DNA from: RUG14871 sp045539425
Lineage (GTDB): Bacteria; Bacillota_I; Bacilli_A; Erysipelotrichales; Erysipelotrichaceae
NCBI GenBank assembly: GCA_045539425.1
Contig: JAZQFH010000003.1
Span: 1-64,000 of the forward strand
Length of the DNA stretch: 64,000 nt
Direction: 5' to 3'
Part shown: positions 24,775-32,630 of the stretch, piece by piece
How the letters are laid out: every line of letters starts with the position of its first letter
Position numbering within the stretch: position 1 is the stretch's first letter
Notes under the pieces: model-generated
Databases searched by the model: none
Told to the model about the DNA's origin: nothing
Seen by the model: only the letters and a program-made list of their open reading frames with translations
Made by a program: the position numbers and the translations under genes

Positions 24775-25649
24775 TCACCTCCGGACGCCAGTCCCTTTTT
24801 CAGAATGGTACCCTCTAACAGAAATGCCGGACGGATCGTGGAAACCGCTTCAGACGGCATGAAGTCGAAGTACCCTTTATTCTCTTTGGTATATTCCACC
24901 ACTTCAATATGATGTTTGTGCAGATAGTATTTCAGCTGCGAGACAAATTCCTGTGACAATGGATTGTCTCTGTCGGCATAGGCGCTCTCCAACAGCTGCG
25001 CATACAGCTCAATTTCATTGTCATCCACGCCGCTGCCGCCTTCCTGCATCTGTTTCTTTAAGGCAATGCTCTCGCGGATCTGCAGCTCTTCCAGCTGTCT
25101 GTCAATGACCAGAACCGTCGCAAAAACGGACTGATAGATCTTTTCGGAGTCGATATGAACTTCCGCATAATACTGCTTTCTGCTTTTCGCTTCCTTCTTT
25201 TTTGAAAAGATTCCCGCTAAAAGAAGAAACAGCGATGCCAGAAGCACCCCGCCAAATAAGACCCAGGGGTAGTAGTCTTTGGCGTACTGGACATAGGCGA
25301 TATAGATATAGCCTAAGGAAGCCAGAGAACATAATAAACCGAGGAAGAGAAAGACGGTAAAGAAGACGCTGCGCTTCGCCTCTTCCTTTTTCCCGTTGAC
25401 CTCTTCCCGCGTAAATACGGTTGCTTCCCCGTCCGCTTCCAAAGCGGAAAAGGCCGGCTTCACACTCTGCATCATAAAGGAGGCCGCCTCTTTCTGCGCA
25501 TCGCTCAGATCCTGTTCATTGTAGGAATACAGGATGCGGTCGAGTTCATTGCGGACCTCTTTCAATGCGGCTGCCTTATTCAGGGTTTTCGCCAGATTAT
25601 TCAGAAAACGCTCTTTATCTTTTTCAAGATACATCTGCATGGAATTCAT
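24771..25649 (-). CDS. Membrane protein partner of the Hsp70-like ATPase
   Basis: 292 residues, not recognised with certainty. A helical N-terminal third (about 1-90) is followed by two membrane helices (about 94-120 and 127-148), then a helical linker and a C-terminal beta-like segment ending in MPSEAVSTIRPAFLLEG. That last segment recalls the short beta-domain end of GrpE, which reads L-R-P-A and acts as a nucleotide exchange factor for Hsp70. The similarity is weak but the neighbouring Hsp70-like gene makes it worth noting. The four-base overlap indicates tight co-expression. Confidence 0.65.
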   Translation of the reverse strand: MNSMQMYLEKDKERFLNNLAKTLNKAAALKEVRNELDRILYSYNEQDLSDAQKEAASFMMQSVKPAFSALEADGEATVFTREEVNGKKEEAKRSVFFTVFLFLGLLCSLASLGYIYIAYVQYAKDYYPWVLFGGVLLASLFLLLAGIFSKKKEAKSRKQYYAEVHIDSEKIYQSVFATVLVIDRQLEELQIRESIALKKQMQEGGSGVDDNEIELYAQLLESAYADRDNPLSQEFVSQLKYYLHKHHIEVVEYTKENKGYFDFMPSEAVSTIRPAFLLEGTILKKGLASGGE

Positions 25650-25695
25650 TTGCGTATACCTCGTCTGGTTTTATTATATCATCTGCAGGAACATG

Positions 25696-25722
25696 AAAAA
25701 AGCACATCACTTTCCATGTGCT
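25696..25722 (-). terminator. Terminator overlapping the end of the DUF4234-like gene
   Basis: On the minus strand AGCACAT (25722-25716) pairs with ATGTGCT (25707-25701) and six T residues follow. The upstream arm lies inside the last codons of the gene. Confidence 0.75.
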
Positions 25723-26114
25723 CCCTCTTCCGCTCTTCTGTTCAGTTCCTTCTCCACTTTATTCAGCGTATCAAAGAAACGCTCTGTTGCGATCATCGGT
25801 CCGAAGCAGAGCACACCGAACACGTTCCAGTCAAACATGTGCCGGTAGGATGTCAGCTTCCCCTCAATGCCAAGCTCGATTGCCTTTTCCTTCAACTCCT
25901 CCGCCACCTTTGCCATCCACACAAGCGTATAGATAAAAAGCGTGGGAATCCCCTTCAAATAGGCAATATAATACTTCTCCGTCTTATGCCCGAGCACTTC
26001 GTCAATCTCATCCTGCAGTCCGCGCGGCATATAGATCAGAAAGAAGATCCCTGCCGTAAAGAAATCGATGAAGCCGAGCCAGAAGCCTTTTCGGTCGGTA
26101 TGCTGAAATCTCAT
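25707..26114 (-). CDS. DUF4234-like membrane protein
   Basis: About 135 residues if started at MRFQHT (26114). Two or three hydrophobic segments (FIDFFTAGIFFLIYMP, IPTLFIYTLVWM and FGVLCFGPMI) resemble the DUF4234 membrane family of unknown function. The start is uncertain: ATG at 26138 touches the T-run of the upstream terminator and has no binding site, while the ATG at 26114 has only a distant GGGAG. The C-terminus is charged and helical. It is bounded by terminators on both sides, so it seems to be a single-gene unit. Confidence 0.65.
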   Translation of the reverse strand: MRFQHTDRKGFWLGFIDFFTAGIFFLIYMPRGLQDEIDEVLGHKTEKYYIAYLKGIPTLFIYTLVWMAKVAEELKEKAIELGIEGKLTSYRHMFDWNVFGVLCFGPMIATERFFDTLNKVEKELNRRAEEGAHGK

Positions 26115-26138
26115 AGAATAATGATAACGCACTCCCAT

Positions 26139-26164
26139 AAAAAAGTTCACGTTTGAGTGAACTT
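26139..26164 (-). terminator. Terminator of the DUF4230-like gene
   Basis: On the minus strand AAGTTCAC pairs with GTGAACTT around a 6-base loop and is followed by six T residues. It lies 7 bases beyond the stop codon at 26171. Confidence 0.8.
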
Positions 26165-26170
26165 CGCTGT

Positions 26171-26899
26171 TTAGATCATCGTAATGGTGATATGGTAGTT
26201 TGCCGCAACGGAAGTGATGATCGGCTCCATGATCTCATAGACCTTGAGGATTGCCATCTGATCGGCATCTTTCAGCATCTCTTCTGCGGAAAGCCGCTCC
26301 GTCATATCTCTGAGTGCGGCACTTTCCAGCATGTTCTGCTCTTCGGCCGTCAGCTTGATGTCCCCGAAGGCCAGAAGTCCCCGTTCCGTATCTTCAAATT
26401 CCATCGAGTCCACATCCAGATTCACGCTGTGCAGTGCGGCATGCGGAATCTGCAGTACGACCACACGCGCGCTGTGATCCACCTTGATCTGGCTGCGGGC
26501 GATCCTACTTAAGTCAACGGTATAGAGTCCGTTGGCATGGAAGGTCACATTCTTCACTTTCGAGAAGATGGCCAGATTCCCCAGCCCTGCTCTTGTGATG
26601 GTGGTTGCCATCGTGATCGGCTGCTCCATCACAATCAGTTCCATGTTTTCCTTGGCCTTGCCTAAGATCGCATCTTCAAATTCCGCGGAAGTATGCGTGA
26701 AGACGCCCTGATTCATAATGACATCGGAAGTTTCGCTTCCCGCCACCTGCCCTGTGATCATGGGATCTTTCGGCTTCATGTTCTGATAGACGGTAAATCC
26801 GCCCAAAAGACAGCCGGTCAGAATCCCGATAATATAGAACTTCATATTCTTTCCGAGTTCACGGAAGAATTCTTTCACTTTTTCCAGGAGTTTTTCCAT
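26171..26899 (-). CDS. DUF4230-like membrane-anchored protein
   Basis: 242 residues from the ATG at 26899, with GGGAGG eight bases upstream; the longer frame to 26947 has no binding site. One membrane helix (about 20-36, FYIIGILTGCLLGGFTVY) is followed by a mixed alpha/beta domain with the DUF4230 features: a paired strand region with T-I-T-R-A-G-L-G and a late helix before the final beta strand. Function unknown; these proteins are usually anchored with the domain outside. It has its own terminator. Confidence 0.75.
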   Translation of the reverse strand: MEKLLEKVKEFFRELGKNMKFYIIGILTGCLLGGFTVYQNMKPKDPMITGQVAGSETSDVIMNQGVFTHTSAEFEDAILGKAKENMELIVMEQPITMATTITRAGLGNLAIFSKVKNVTFHANGLYTVDLSRIARSQIKVDHSARVVVLQIPHAALHSVNLDVDSMEFEDTERGLLAFGDIKLTAEEQNMLESAALRDMTERLSAEEMLKDADQMAILKVYEIMEPIITSVAANYHITITMI

Positions 26900-26953
26900 T
26901 GGCGTATCCTCCCTTTCTTCCATCTGTATCATAACAGAGAAGTGCACTTTAAG

Positions 26954-26986
26954 AGAAAAAAGCTCATAAGTTACTGCTTATGAGCT
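26954..26986 (-). terminator. Terminator of the ABC exporter gene
   Basis: On the minus strand AGCTCATAAG (26986-26977) pairs perfectly with CTTATGAGCT (26970-26961), loop of 6 bases, followed by TTTTTTCTC. Confidence 0.8.
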
Positions 26987-26991
26987 GTAAA

Positions 26992-28833
26992 TTACTGATT
27001 TAAGAGGGCTTTTTCCGTTTCCAGCGCTTTGGAGAACTGGGTTTCGTAAAGTTCCTGATACACGCCGCCGGCACTGACCAGTTCCTTATGCGTACCGCGC
27101 TCGACGATCTGCCCTTCCTTGACCACGATGATCTCATCCGCCGCTAAGATCGTGCTTAAGCGGTGGGCGATCAGGATGGAAGTGCGCTCATCGATCAGCG
27201 GATCGATGGCTTCCTGGATGAGGCTTTCGGAAATGGAGTCCAGGGCGCTTGTCGCTTCATCAAAGATCAGAAGATACGGATCCTTCAGAAGAACGCGGGC
27301 AATACTGATTCTCTGCTTCTCCCCTCCGGAGAGTTTTAAGCCGCGGTTACCGACCATGGTATCCAGCCCGGCTTCCTGATTGGAGATGAACTCCCAGATA
27401 TTGGCCTGCTTGCAGGCATCGATCATCTCTTCTTCCGTGGCATCCGGCTTTGCGTAGAGCAGGTTATCCCTTATCGTTCCGTTAAAGAGATACGTCTCCT
27501 GGGAAACCACACCGATATTGTCACGCAGTACCTTCAGGTCGATATCCTTGACATTGACATCGTCAAAATAGACCGCTCCCGCATCCACATCGTAAAGACG
27601 CGGAATCAGGTTGACGATGGTGCTCTTGCCGCTGCCGCTCGGACCGACGATGGCGATGCTTCTTCCAGCTTCGAGCTCAAAGTTGATATCCTTTAAAATC
27701 TGACGCGAGGAGTCATAGGAGAAGTCGACATGTTCAAAGCGGACCTTTCCTTCCATATTCTTAATCTCCACCGGATTCTTCGGTGTTTCAATTTCCACCG
27801 GCATGTCGTAGTAGTCAAAGATACGGGTAAACATGGCCATGGAACGGATCCATTCCACCTGGATATTCAGAAGCGAGTTGACCGGTCCGTACATTCTGCC
27901 CAGTAAGGACACCATGACCGTGATGTCACCGACGGAAAGATTCTGATTGTATTTCATCATTAAGATACCGCCAACCAGATACAGCAGCATCGGTCCGATG
28001 GAAGAGAATGTGGAGATGACGACCATGAACCATCTTCCGGCCATGCTTTCCTTCACATTCAGATTGATCATCTTCTTATTCAGCTTTTCGTAGCGTGCAT
28101 ATTCGTAGTCTTCCTTCCCGAAGAGCTTCACCAACAGCTGCCCGCTGACGGAAAGTGTTTCGTTCAGGATGCCGTTGATTTCATCGTTGCAGGCCTGGGA
28201 GGCATTGGTGATCTCCCATCTCGTCTTGCCTGCCATCCGTGTCGGAAGCGTGAATAAAGGCACGATCACAATTCCCAATACCGCCAGAATCCAGTTCTTC
28301 TGGAACATAGCCACTAAAGCCACGATAAGCGTTACCACATTGGAAAGGATACTCGTGAACGTACGGGTGATGATCGATTCTACGCCGGAGATGTCCGAAG
28401 TCATACGGGTGATGATATCTCCCTGGTTATTGGAAGTGAAGAAGCTCTGCGACATCTTCTGCAGATGACGGTACATGGAGTTGCGCATATCGTAGGTGAT
28501 ATGCTGGGCGATCCACGTGTTCAGATAGCTTTCCGCCACCCCGATCAGATTGGATAAGAGCGTCACCGCCAGACTCAGAATGATCAGTTTGATGAGGGCT
28601 TCCATATTCCGTCCGATCAGACCTTCATCAATGATGCGGCCTGTGATGATGGACGGATATAAACTGAACAGACTCGAAATAAAGATGCAGAAAAGCACCA
28701 GTGCCATCTGCTTCCAGTACGGTTTCAGATAACTGAAGACCCGTAATAACAATTCTTTTGTGACTTTTGGCTTATTGGCTTTCTCCTCTTCCGTTAAAAA
28801 GCCTCTGCCCATTCCTCTACCCGGACCCGGCAT
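26992..28833 (-). CDS. ABC exporter, fused permease and ATPase (multidrug/lipid type)
   Basis: 613 residues. After a Gly- and Arg-rich N-terminal tail (MPGPGRGMGRG), six membrane helices form a type IV exporter domain (residues about 30-320), then the nucleotide-binding domain with Walker A GPSGSGKST, Q-loop SQETYLF, signature LSGGEKQR, Walker B LLIFDEATSALD and H-loop IAHRLST. Such half-transporters work as homo- or heterodimers to export drugs, lipids or peptides. No partner half lies next to it. The A-loop region and all catalytic residues are intact. Confidence 0.92.
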   Translation of the reverse strand: MPGPGRGMGRGFLTEEEKANKPKVTKELLLRVFSYLKPYWKQMALVLFCIFISSLFSLYPSIITGRIIDEGLIGRNMEALIKLIILSLAVTLLSNLIGVAESYLNTWIAQHITYDMRNSMYRHLQKMSQSFFTSNNQGDIITRMTSDISGVESIITRTFTSILSNVVTLIVALVAMFQKNWILAVLGIVIVPLFTLPTRMAGKTRWEITNASQACNDEINGILNETLSVSGQLLVKLFGKEDYEYARYEKLNKKMINLNVKESMAGRWFMVVISTFSSIGPMLLYLVGGILMMKYNQNLSVGDITVMVSLLGRMYGPVNSLLNIQVEWIRSMAMFTRIFDYYDMPVEIETPKNPVEIKNMEGKVRFEHVDFSYDSSRQILKDINFELEAGRSIAIVGPSGSGKSTIVNLIPRLYDVDAGAVYFDDVNVKDIDLKVLRDNIGVVSQETYLFNGTIRDNLLYAKPDATEEEMIDACKQANIWEFISNQEAGLDTMVGNRGLKLSGGEKQRISIARVLLKDPYLLIFDEATSALDSISESLIQEAIDPLIDERTSILIAHRLSTILAADEIIVVKEGQIVERGTHKELVSAGGVYQELYETQFSKALETEKALLNQ

Positions 28834-28904
28834 AGACGTATCCTCCCCTGTTTATTTTTTCAAATTATAGCACATGAGATATGTCCCTTATGTGAACAAG
28901 ACAC

Positions 28905-28929
28905 AAAAAAAATGCATGTCTCCATGCAT
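28905..28929 (-). terminator. Terminator of the TIGR04076-like gene
   Basis: On the minus strand ATGCATG (28929-28923) and CATGCAT (28918-28912) form a stem with a GAGA loop, followed by eight T residues. Confidence 0.8.
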
Positions 28930-28934
28930 CGGAT

Positions 28935-29246
28935 TCATTCTTTTTCCATCGCTTCCACCAGGAAGATCACGGGACGGCAGCCGTCGTTGCAGCTGATGAC
29001 AGCCGAATTCCTCTCTTTCATCCAGTCCTTCAGAAAGTCCTCTCCGCCATGAGAGAGCGCAAAGACAAAATGACTCATGCTCTGCCAGGCACTTTCACAT
29101 AAGCCTTCCGGCTTTTCCCAGCCGTTCGACACGAACACCTGACCTTCCTTACAGAGTTCGCAATAACCCAGTCCTTCAACCGCATATGCATCGGCAATCT
29201 CTTTCTGAAAGGTTCTCTTCAATACCGTAATTCTGACCGGTTTCAT
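28935..29246 (-). CDS. TIGR04076-family protein
   Basis: 103 residues with no signal or membrane segment. The V-L-K-R-T start, C-E-L-C-K-E-G-Q-V-F strand, G-L-C-E-S-A-W-Q-S-M-S-H helix and the C-N-D-G-C-R-P-V-I-F end match the small TIGR04076 family. The C-x2-C and C-x3-C pairs suggest metal or redox chemistry, but the function is unknown. It begins 15 bases after the metalloprotease-like gene ends and is probably cotranscribed with it. Confidence 0.8.
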   Translation of the reverse strand: MKPVRITVLKRTFQKEIADAYAVEGLGYCELCKEGQVFVSNGWEKPEGLCESAWQSMSHFVFALSHGGEDFLKDWMKERNSAVISCNDGCRPVIFLVEAMEKE

Positions 29247-29261
29247 TCCTCTTTCCTCCTC

Positions 29262-29666
29262 TTAAAGAAAAATATCCTCTGTCACTCTGTAACCCCACAG
29301 ATCTGCCCAGCTTTCCGTATAAAACGAATAGTAGGAACGACGTTTTCTCTTGCGGTAACGTTTCCAGTAGTAGAGATGTTCCCAGAGCGCGGACGGGATG
29401 CCGATCACAAGCAGGTAGAGCGGTCCCAGAGCGAGCGACTGGATCGTATGTCCGTACTCGTGGACTGTGATCCGCTTCCCGGCATGTTCGCTGACGAAAA
29501 TATACATGCCTAAAGAGACACAGTTATCACTTTTCCAGACGGTTGCCCGTGAGCCGTGATAATCAAAGTGCCTGTTGTGAATATTCCACAGATAAAGAAG
29601 AAAGCCCAGCAAGGTCTGCGGAAATCCCCAGGTCCACTGCGCGAGCCGATAGAAAAATGTTTTCAT
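29262..29666 (-). CDS. HExxH-like putative membrane metalloprotease
   Basis: About 134 residues from the ATG at 29666; an upstream ATG at 29720 has no ribosome binding site. The motif VHEYGHTIQS resembles the zinc-binding HEYGH of membrane-linked metallopeptidases, followed by a hydrophobic helix (LALGPLYLLVIGIPSAL) and a basic K-R-Y-R-K-R-K-R-R patch. A Trp-rich N-terminal helix also looks membrane-associated. The third zinc ligand may be the E in the following FYTESWAD segment. Activity is inferred only from these residues, and no substrate can be named. Confidence 0.65.
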   Translation of the reverse strand: MKTFFYRLAQWTWGFPQTLLGFLLYLWNIHNRHFDYHGSRATVWKSDNCVSLGMYIFVSEHAGKRITVHEYGHTIQSLALGPLYLLVIGIPSALWEHLYYWKRYRKRKRRSYYSFYTESWADLWGYRVTEDIFL

Positions 29667-29768
29667 AGAAAAACGGTCCCCTGACGCCACCCTCATCCTT
29701 TTAAGCAAATATCCGGTCATAATTGATACGTAATACCTGATACGTGTGTACCCGATCGGAGAAATACG

Positions 29769-29833
29769 CGATGTTCGGGGATTCGAACCCCGGGACTATC
29801 TCATCGTCTACCACCTGTAAGATCTTTCGATCG
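29769..29833 (-). ncRNA. tRNA-like element without an anticodon arm (candidate structured RNA or tRNA remnant)
   Basis: On the minus strand a perfect T-arm, CGGGG-TTCGAAT-CCCCG (29792-29776), follows a D-loop-like AGGTGGTAGA. Only about 14 bases lie between them, too few for an anticodon arm plus variable loop. The flanks CGATCGA (29833-29827) and AACATCG (29775-29769) pair for four bases only. Upstream, GCAACT/AGTTGC and a GATC-GAAA-GATC hairpin add more structure. It is not a functional tRNA; it may be a decayed one or another structured RNA. Confidence 0.4.
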
Positions 29834-29893
29834 TGCAACTTGCGCAGTTGCCGCGTGATATTCACCCTTAAAACGACTACCGACTGATTATGA

Positions 29894-30352
29894 TTAGTCT
29901 TCGATCAGATCAACGGTCCAGTTTGCCTGCTGGATTCGGTTATCCAGTAAGCGGACTTCTTTCGCGATCCGGTCCGCTTCCTTCTGCAGTTCTTCCACGT
30001 TGACGACAGAGACCACCTTGATCTCTGAATTGCGGGCGCGGTTGGTCTTCTGTGATGCGGAATAGAGGATATCCCTGTAAGCACTCTGTTTCAGCTTCAG
30101 TACATCCTTTTTCGCAATCAGCTCCGTTAAAGAGACGCCGTCCAACAGGCACTTGCAGTTGGTCAGATTGATCTTCTGAATCAGATATTCCAGTCTGTTA
30201 AGATCTTCGTTGAGTTCCTTCAGCAGTTTTTCCGGTTTTTCATCCGGTTTTTCGCCTTCCTGCACCAGTACGTTGGACTGGATGCGGGAGCGCAGCTGTT
30301 CAATGCGGGTATTGAGATCCGCTCTTTCCTGTAAAGCTTCCGCTAATTTCAT
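29894..30352 (-). CDS. DIP1984-family protein
   Basis: 152 residues, almost entirely helical with strong coiled-coil character. The opening K-L-A-E-A-L-Q-E-R-A-D-L, the central N-L-T-N-C-K-C-L-L-D-G and the final L-D-N-R-I-Q-Q-A-N-W-T-V-D-L match the small DIP1984 family, whose role is unknown. No membrane segment or signal peptide. GGAAGTGTGAAAG precedes the ATG. It is divergent from the DUF937 gene, with a 162-base gap between the two. Confidence 0.82.
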   Translation of the reverse strand: MKLAEALQERADLNTRIEQLRSRIQSNVLVQEGEKPDEKPEKLLKELNEDLNRLEYLIQKINLTNCKCLLDGVSLTELIAKKDVLKLKQSAYRDILYSASQKTNRARNSEIKVVSVVNVEELQKEADRIAKEVRLLDNRIQQANWTVDLIED

Positions 30353-30514
30353 CTTTCACACTTCCTTTTTTCTTTATTATACACTAGCGTCAAAGGTGAA
30401 AAAGCGTAACATGGATTCAAATAAACGCACTTTATAAAAAAAACTTTAAGGAAAGAAAAAAATAAGTTAAGATATAACTAAGATGAAACGTATTTTATAC
30501 GAAGGGAGAAAATA

Positions 30515-31348
30515 ATGAATTTATTACAGCTTTTGTTAGGAACATTGACATCCAATGATTCCGTCAATTCAGTCTCGAAAAAGACAGGTGTCTCTTCCGG
30601 TTTGGTTTCCAAACTGATGATTGCGGCAATTCCGCTCTTAATCAGCTACATGACAAAGAACGCTTCCAAAAAGGAAGGTGCTCAGTCCCTGTTAGGTGCT
30701 TTAACACAGCATACCAGCAGCAAGCCGGTTTCTCAGCAGATTGCCAACGCGGATGACACAGATGGTGCCAAGATCATCGGCCACATCTTAGGTCAGGACC
30801 AGAACGCCATCGTCAGCAACCTGGCAAACCAGACAGGTCTGAACGCGAAGGAAGTCAACGCCGTTCTGAACAATATCGCTCCGGCATTATTAAACAGCTT
30901 ATCCACAGCCACAACAGCTACAGCCAATGCTCAGGCAGCAACAACAACAACTACTACTACTAACAAAAAGAAAAAAACACAGGCTGCTTCCCAGGCAACA
31001 ACTCAGAACAGCGGTGTGAACTTAGCTGACGGTATCGACTTAAGCGACTTAGTCGGTTTATTAGGCGGCAGCGGTGCAACAGCACAGCAGACACAGCAGC
31101 AGGCAAACAGCGGTCTGAATCTGTTAGGCTCCCTCTTAGGCGGCAACCAGCAGCAGACTCAGCAGTCCAGTGGTCTTGGCAACATGCTCGGATCCCTCTT
31201 AGGCGGCGGTCAGCAGCAGACTCAGCAGTCCAGCGGTTTAGGCAACATGCTCGGATCCCTCTTAGGCGGAACATCCCAGCAGTCCACTACAACCAGCCAG
31301 GCAGACGGCTCTGAACTGTTAGGTTTATTAACAGGCTTACTGAAATAA
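30515..31348 (+). CDS. DUF937 domain protein with low-complexity repeat tail
   Basis: 277 residues. The N-terminal half (about 1-130) is a DUF937 domain (LLQLLLGTLTSNDSVNSVSK, then two helical blocks). After a Thr- and Lys-rich linker, the C-terminal half carries Q/G/L-rich units of the form QQQTQQSSGLGNMLGSLLGG. Two units are exact at protein level and encoded by a 63-bp direct repeat. Leucine codons are mostly TTA, as in the highly expressed PTS genes. DUF937 proteins have no known function. AAGGGAG lies before the ATG. Confidence 0.85.
   Translation: MNLLQLLLGTLTSNDSVNSVSKKTGVSSGLVSKLMIAAIPLLISYMTKNASKKEGAQSLLGALTQHTSSKPVSQQIANADDTDGAKIIGHILGQDQNAIVSNLANQTGLNAKEVNAVLNNIAPALLNSLSTATTATANAQAATTTTTTTNKKKKTQAASQATTQNSGVNLADGIDLSDLVGLLGGSGATAQQTQQQANSGLNLLGSLLGGNQQQTQQSSGLGNMLGSLLGGGQQQTQQSSGLGNMLGSLLGGTSQQSTTTSQADGSELLGLLTGLLK
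31148..31273 (+). repeat. 63-bp tandem direct repeat inside the DUF937 gene
   Basis: Two copies beginning CAGCAGCAGACTCAG at 31148 and 31211, exactly 63 bases (21 codons) apart, with only a few silent differences. A weaker third unit lies just upstream (GLNLLGSLLGGN). Unit number could vary between strains by slippage. Confidence 0.8.
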
Positions 31349-31362
31349 GCAAAGAAAGCATA

Positions 31363-31397
31363 AAGCATCCGGGAATTGTGATCCCGGATGCTTTTTC
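31363..31397 (+). terminator. Terminator of the DUF937 gene
   Basis: AAGCATCCGGGA (31363-31374) pairs perfectly with TCCCGGATGCTT (31382-31393), followed by TTTTC. Confidence 0.85.
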
Positions 31398-31410
31398 TTA
31401 TTGTTACTTT

Positions 31411-31447
31411 TTAGTGAAATTCATTTCACTAACTTTTATTTCACTAA
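31411..31447. repeat. Perfect palindrome plus third half-site
   Basis: TTAGTGAAAT (31411-31420) and ATTTCACTAA (31423-31432) are perfect inverted arms with a 2-base gap; a further ATTTCACTAA lies at 31438-31447. The gap between the two genes is convergent, and no T-run follows, so this is not an obvious terminator. It looks more like a protein binding site. Confidence 0.5.
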
Positions 31448-31469
31448 AATACGGTAGAATTTCTTTCTT

Positions 31470-31889
31470 TTAGAATAAGAAGAGATTCAGTCCCGTTTCC
31501 TCATCGTGATAGCGGTCCACCGTTCCGTCGATGACCTGGATGAACATCTCACAGGTTGCGGAGATCCGCGCATTGTTCAGGTGTCCTCCCACCGTATGAC
31601 CCGTCTCATCCGCCGCACTCATATGCAGATGGGAATAGTATTCCCCGTTCATGGTATTGATGGAGCCGTGCAGGGAAACGATCTCATAGGCGCCGCTGAA
31701 ATGATTGCCGTGGAATTTCTTTTCGTTCACGTCAAACACGCCCACCGTAAAATCATCCACCGCGCCAAGCGCATTGATCTCTGCCAGTTTGATGTTTTCC
31801 TTTAAGGCGATCGCCTTCACCTGTTCCGTGATTTCTTCCCCGCGGTCAAATCGCGCCACAATCATATTTTCAAATCTTTTATATTCCAT
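31470..31889 (-). CDS. PPC/DUF296 domain protein
   Basis: 139 residues, a single PPC domain, the fold of plant AT-hook proteins and of stand-alone bacterial proteins. The pattern I-N-A-L-G-A-V-D-D-F-T-V-G-V, H-G-S-I-N and the S-H-L-H-M-S-A-A-D strand with G-H-L-N-N-A match. The His cluster HLHMSAAD suggests a metal site. The bacterial role is not settled; some bind DNA, others look enzymatic. It overlaps the stop of the upstream esterase-like gene by 11 bases and is cotranscribed with it. Confidence 0.85.
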   Translation of the reverse strand: MEYKRFENMIVARFDRGEEITEQVKAIALKENIKLAEINALGAVDDFTVGVFDVNEKKFHGNHFSGAYEIVSLHGSINTMNGEYYSHLHMSAADETGHTVGGHLNNARISATCEMFIQVIDGTVDRYHDEETGLNLFLF

Positions 31890-32565
31890 TTTCCTTCTCC
31901 TTCATTTTGTTTAATGTCCATGCGAACCCTTTGGCCGTTCTCCAATCCGCATCCTTAAAGTGGTTCCCTTCATTCATTTCCAATATGCACTCGCATTGAT
32001 TTGTTAAAGCGTCACGCATGATTTGAATGCAGTCTTCCACTTTCGCCATACGTGCGTTCCGGCTTTTCTTTTCCTTATCTCCCAAAGAGAGATAGACCGC
32101 CTGTGCATGTATGGTCTTACTTTGATAATGCTCCGTAAAGTGATCAAACCAGACGGACGGCGATGCCGCCGCAATGCCGTCAAAAGAGTCACACTCATAT
32201 CCCCCGTACAGGGCAAATAAACCCGCGAGCGAATACCCGCCGAGAATGATGCGTTTCGCACTTGTCTTTTCCTTTAGTACCGGAAGGATCTCATTCCGCA
32301 GAATCTCCAGCATCTCTTTTCCCTTTCCGCCAAAGCCTTCCTTCCCGAAAACGGGATTGGATTCCCACGGGGAAAGATCGTCATTCCAACTTTTGACCGG
32401 GATCGCTGCCAGGGTAAATGGCAGGCTGCTTCTTTCTTGAATGAGTCTTACTTCACTTTCCAGTTGTTTCGCTTCGTGTTCGTCGCTCATCTGTAACAGA
32501 AGATTCTCTCCTCCGCAATCAAAAAGCGTGACGATAAAAGATGCGATGGTAATGGATTCTTTCAT
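31879..32565 (-). CDS. Esterase-like alpha/beta hydrolase
   Basis: 228 residues from the ATG at 32565, with AAGGAG six bases upstream; the extension to 32628 crosses the gpmI terminator. The oxyanion/nucleophile segment ILGGYSLAGLFALY and the D-G-I-A-A-A-S-P-S-V-W-F-D strand resemble the enterochelin esterase/esterase D group, with a late acid (LGDKEKKS) and His in EGNHFKD. It should be a cytoplasmic serine hydrolase with unknown substrate. Overlaps the PPC gene by 11 bases. Confidence 0.78.
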   Translation of the reverse strand: MKESITIASFIVTLFDCGGENLLLQMSDEHEAKQLESEVRLIQERSSLPFTLAAIPVKSWNDDLSPWESNPVFGKEGFGGKGKEMLEILRNEILPVLKEKTSAKRIILGGYSLAGLFALYGGYECDSFDGIAAASPSVWFDHFTEHYQSKTIHAQAVYLSLGDKEKKSRNARMAKVEDCIQIMRDALTNQCECILEMNEGNHFKDADWRTAKGFAWTLNKMKEKENGI

Positions 32566-32596
32566 GGACAACTCCTTACCTAAGTATTGTAGCACA

Positions 32597-32624
32597 GAAA
32601 AAATGCTCTTTTTCAAGAGCATTT
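32597..32624 (-). terminator. Terminator of gpmI
   Basis: On the minus strand AAATGCTCTT (32624-32615) pairs with AAGAGCATTT (32610-32601) and is followed by TTTTTTC. It separates gpmI from the esterase unit. Confidence 0.8.
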
Positions 32625-32630
32625 TCACTT

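Noticed and set aside
29769..29833. A functional tRNA or tmRNA
   Set aside because: There is no anticodon arm, the acceptor pairs for only four bases, no CCA follows, and no tmRNA tag-coding region is visible.
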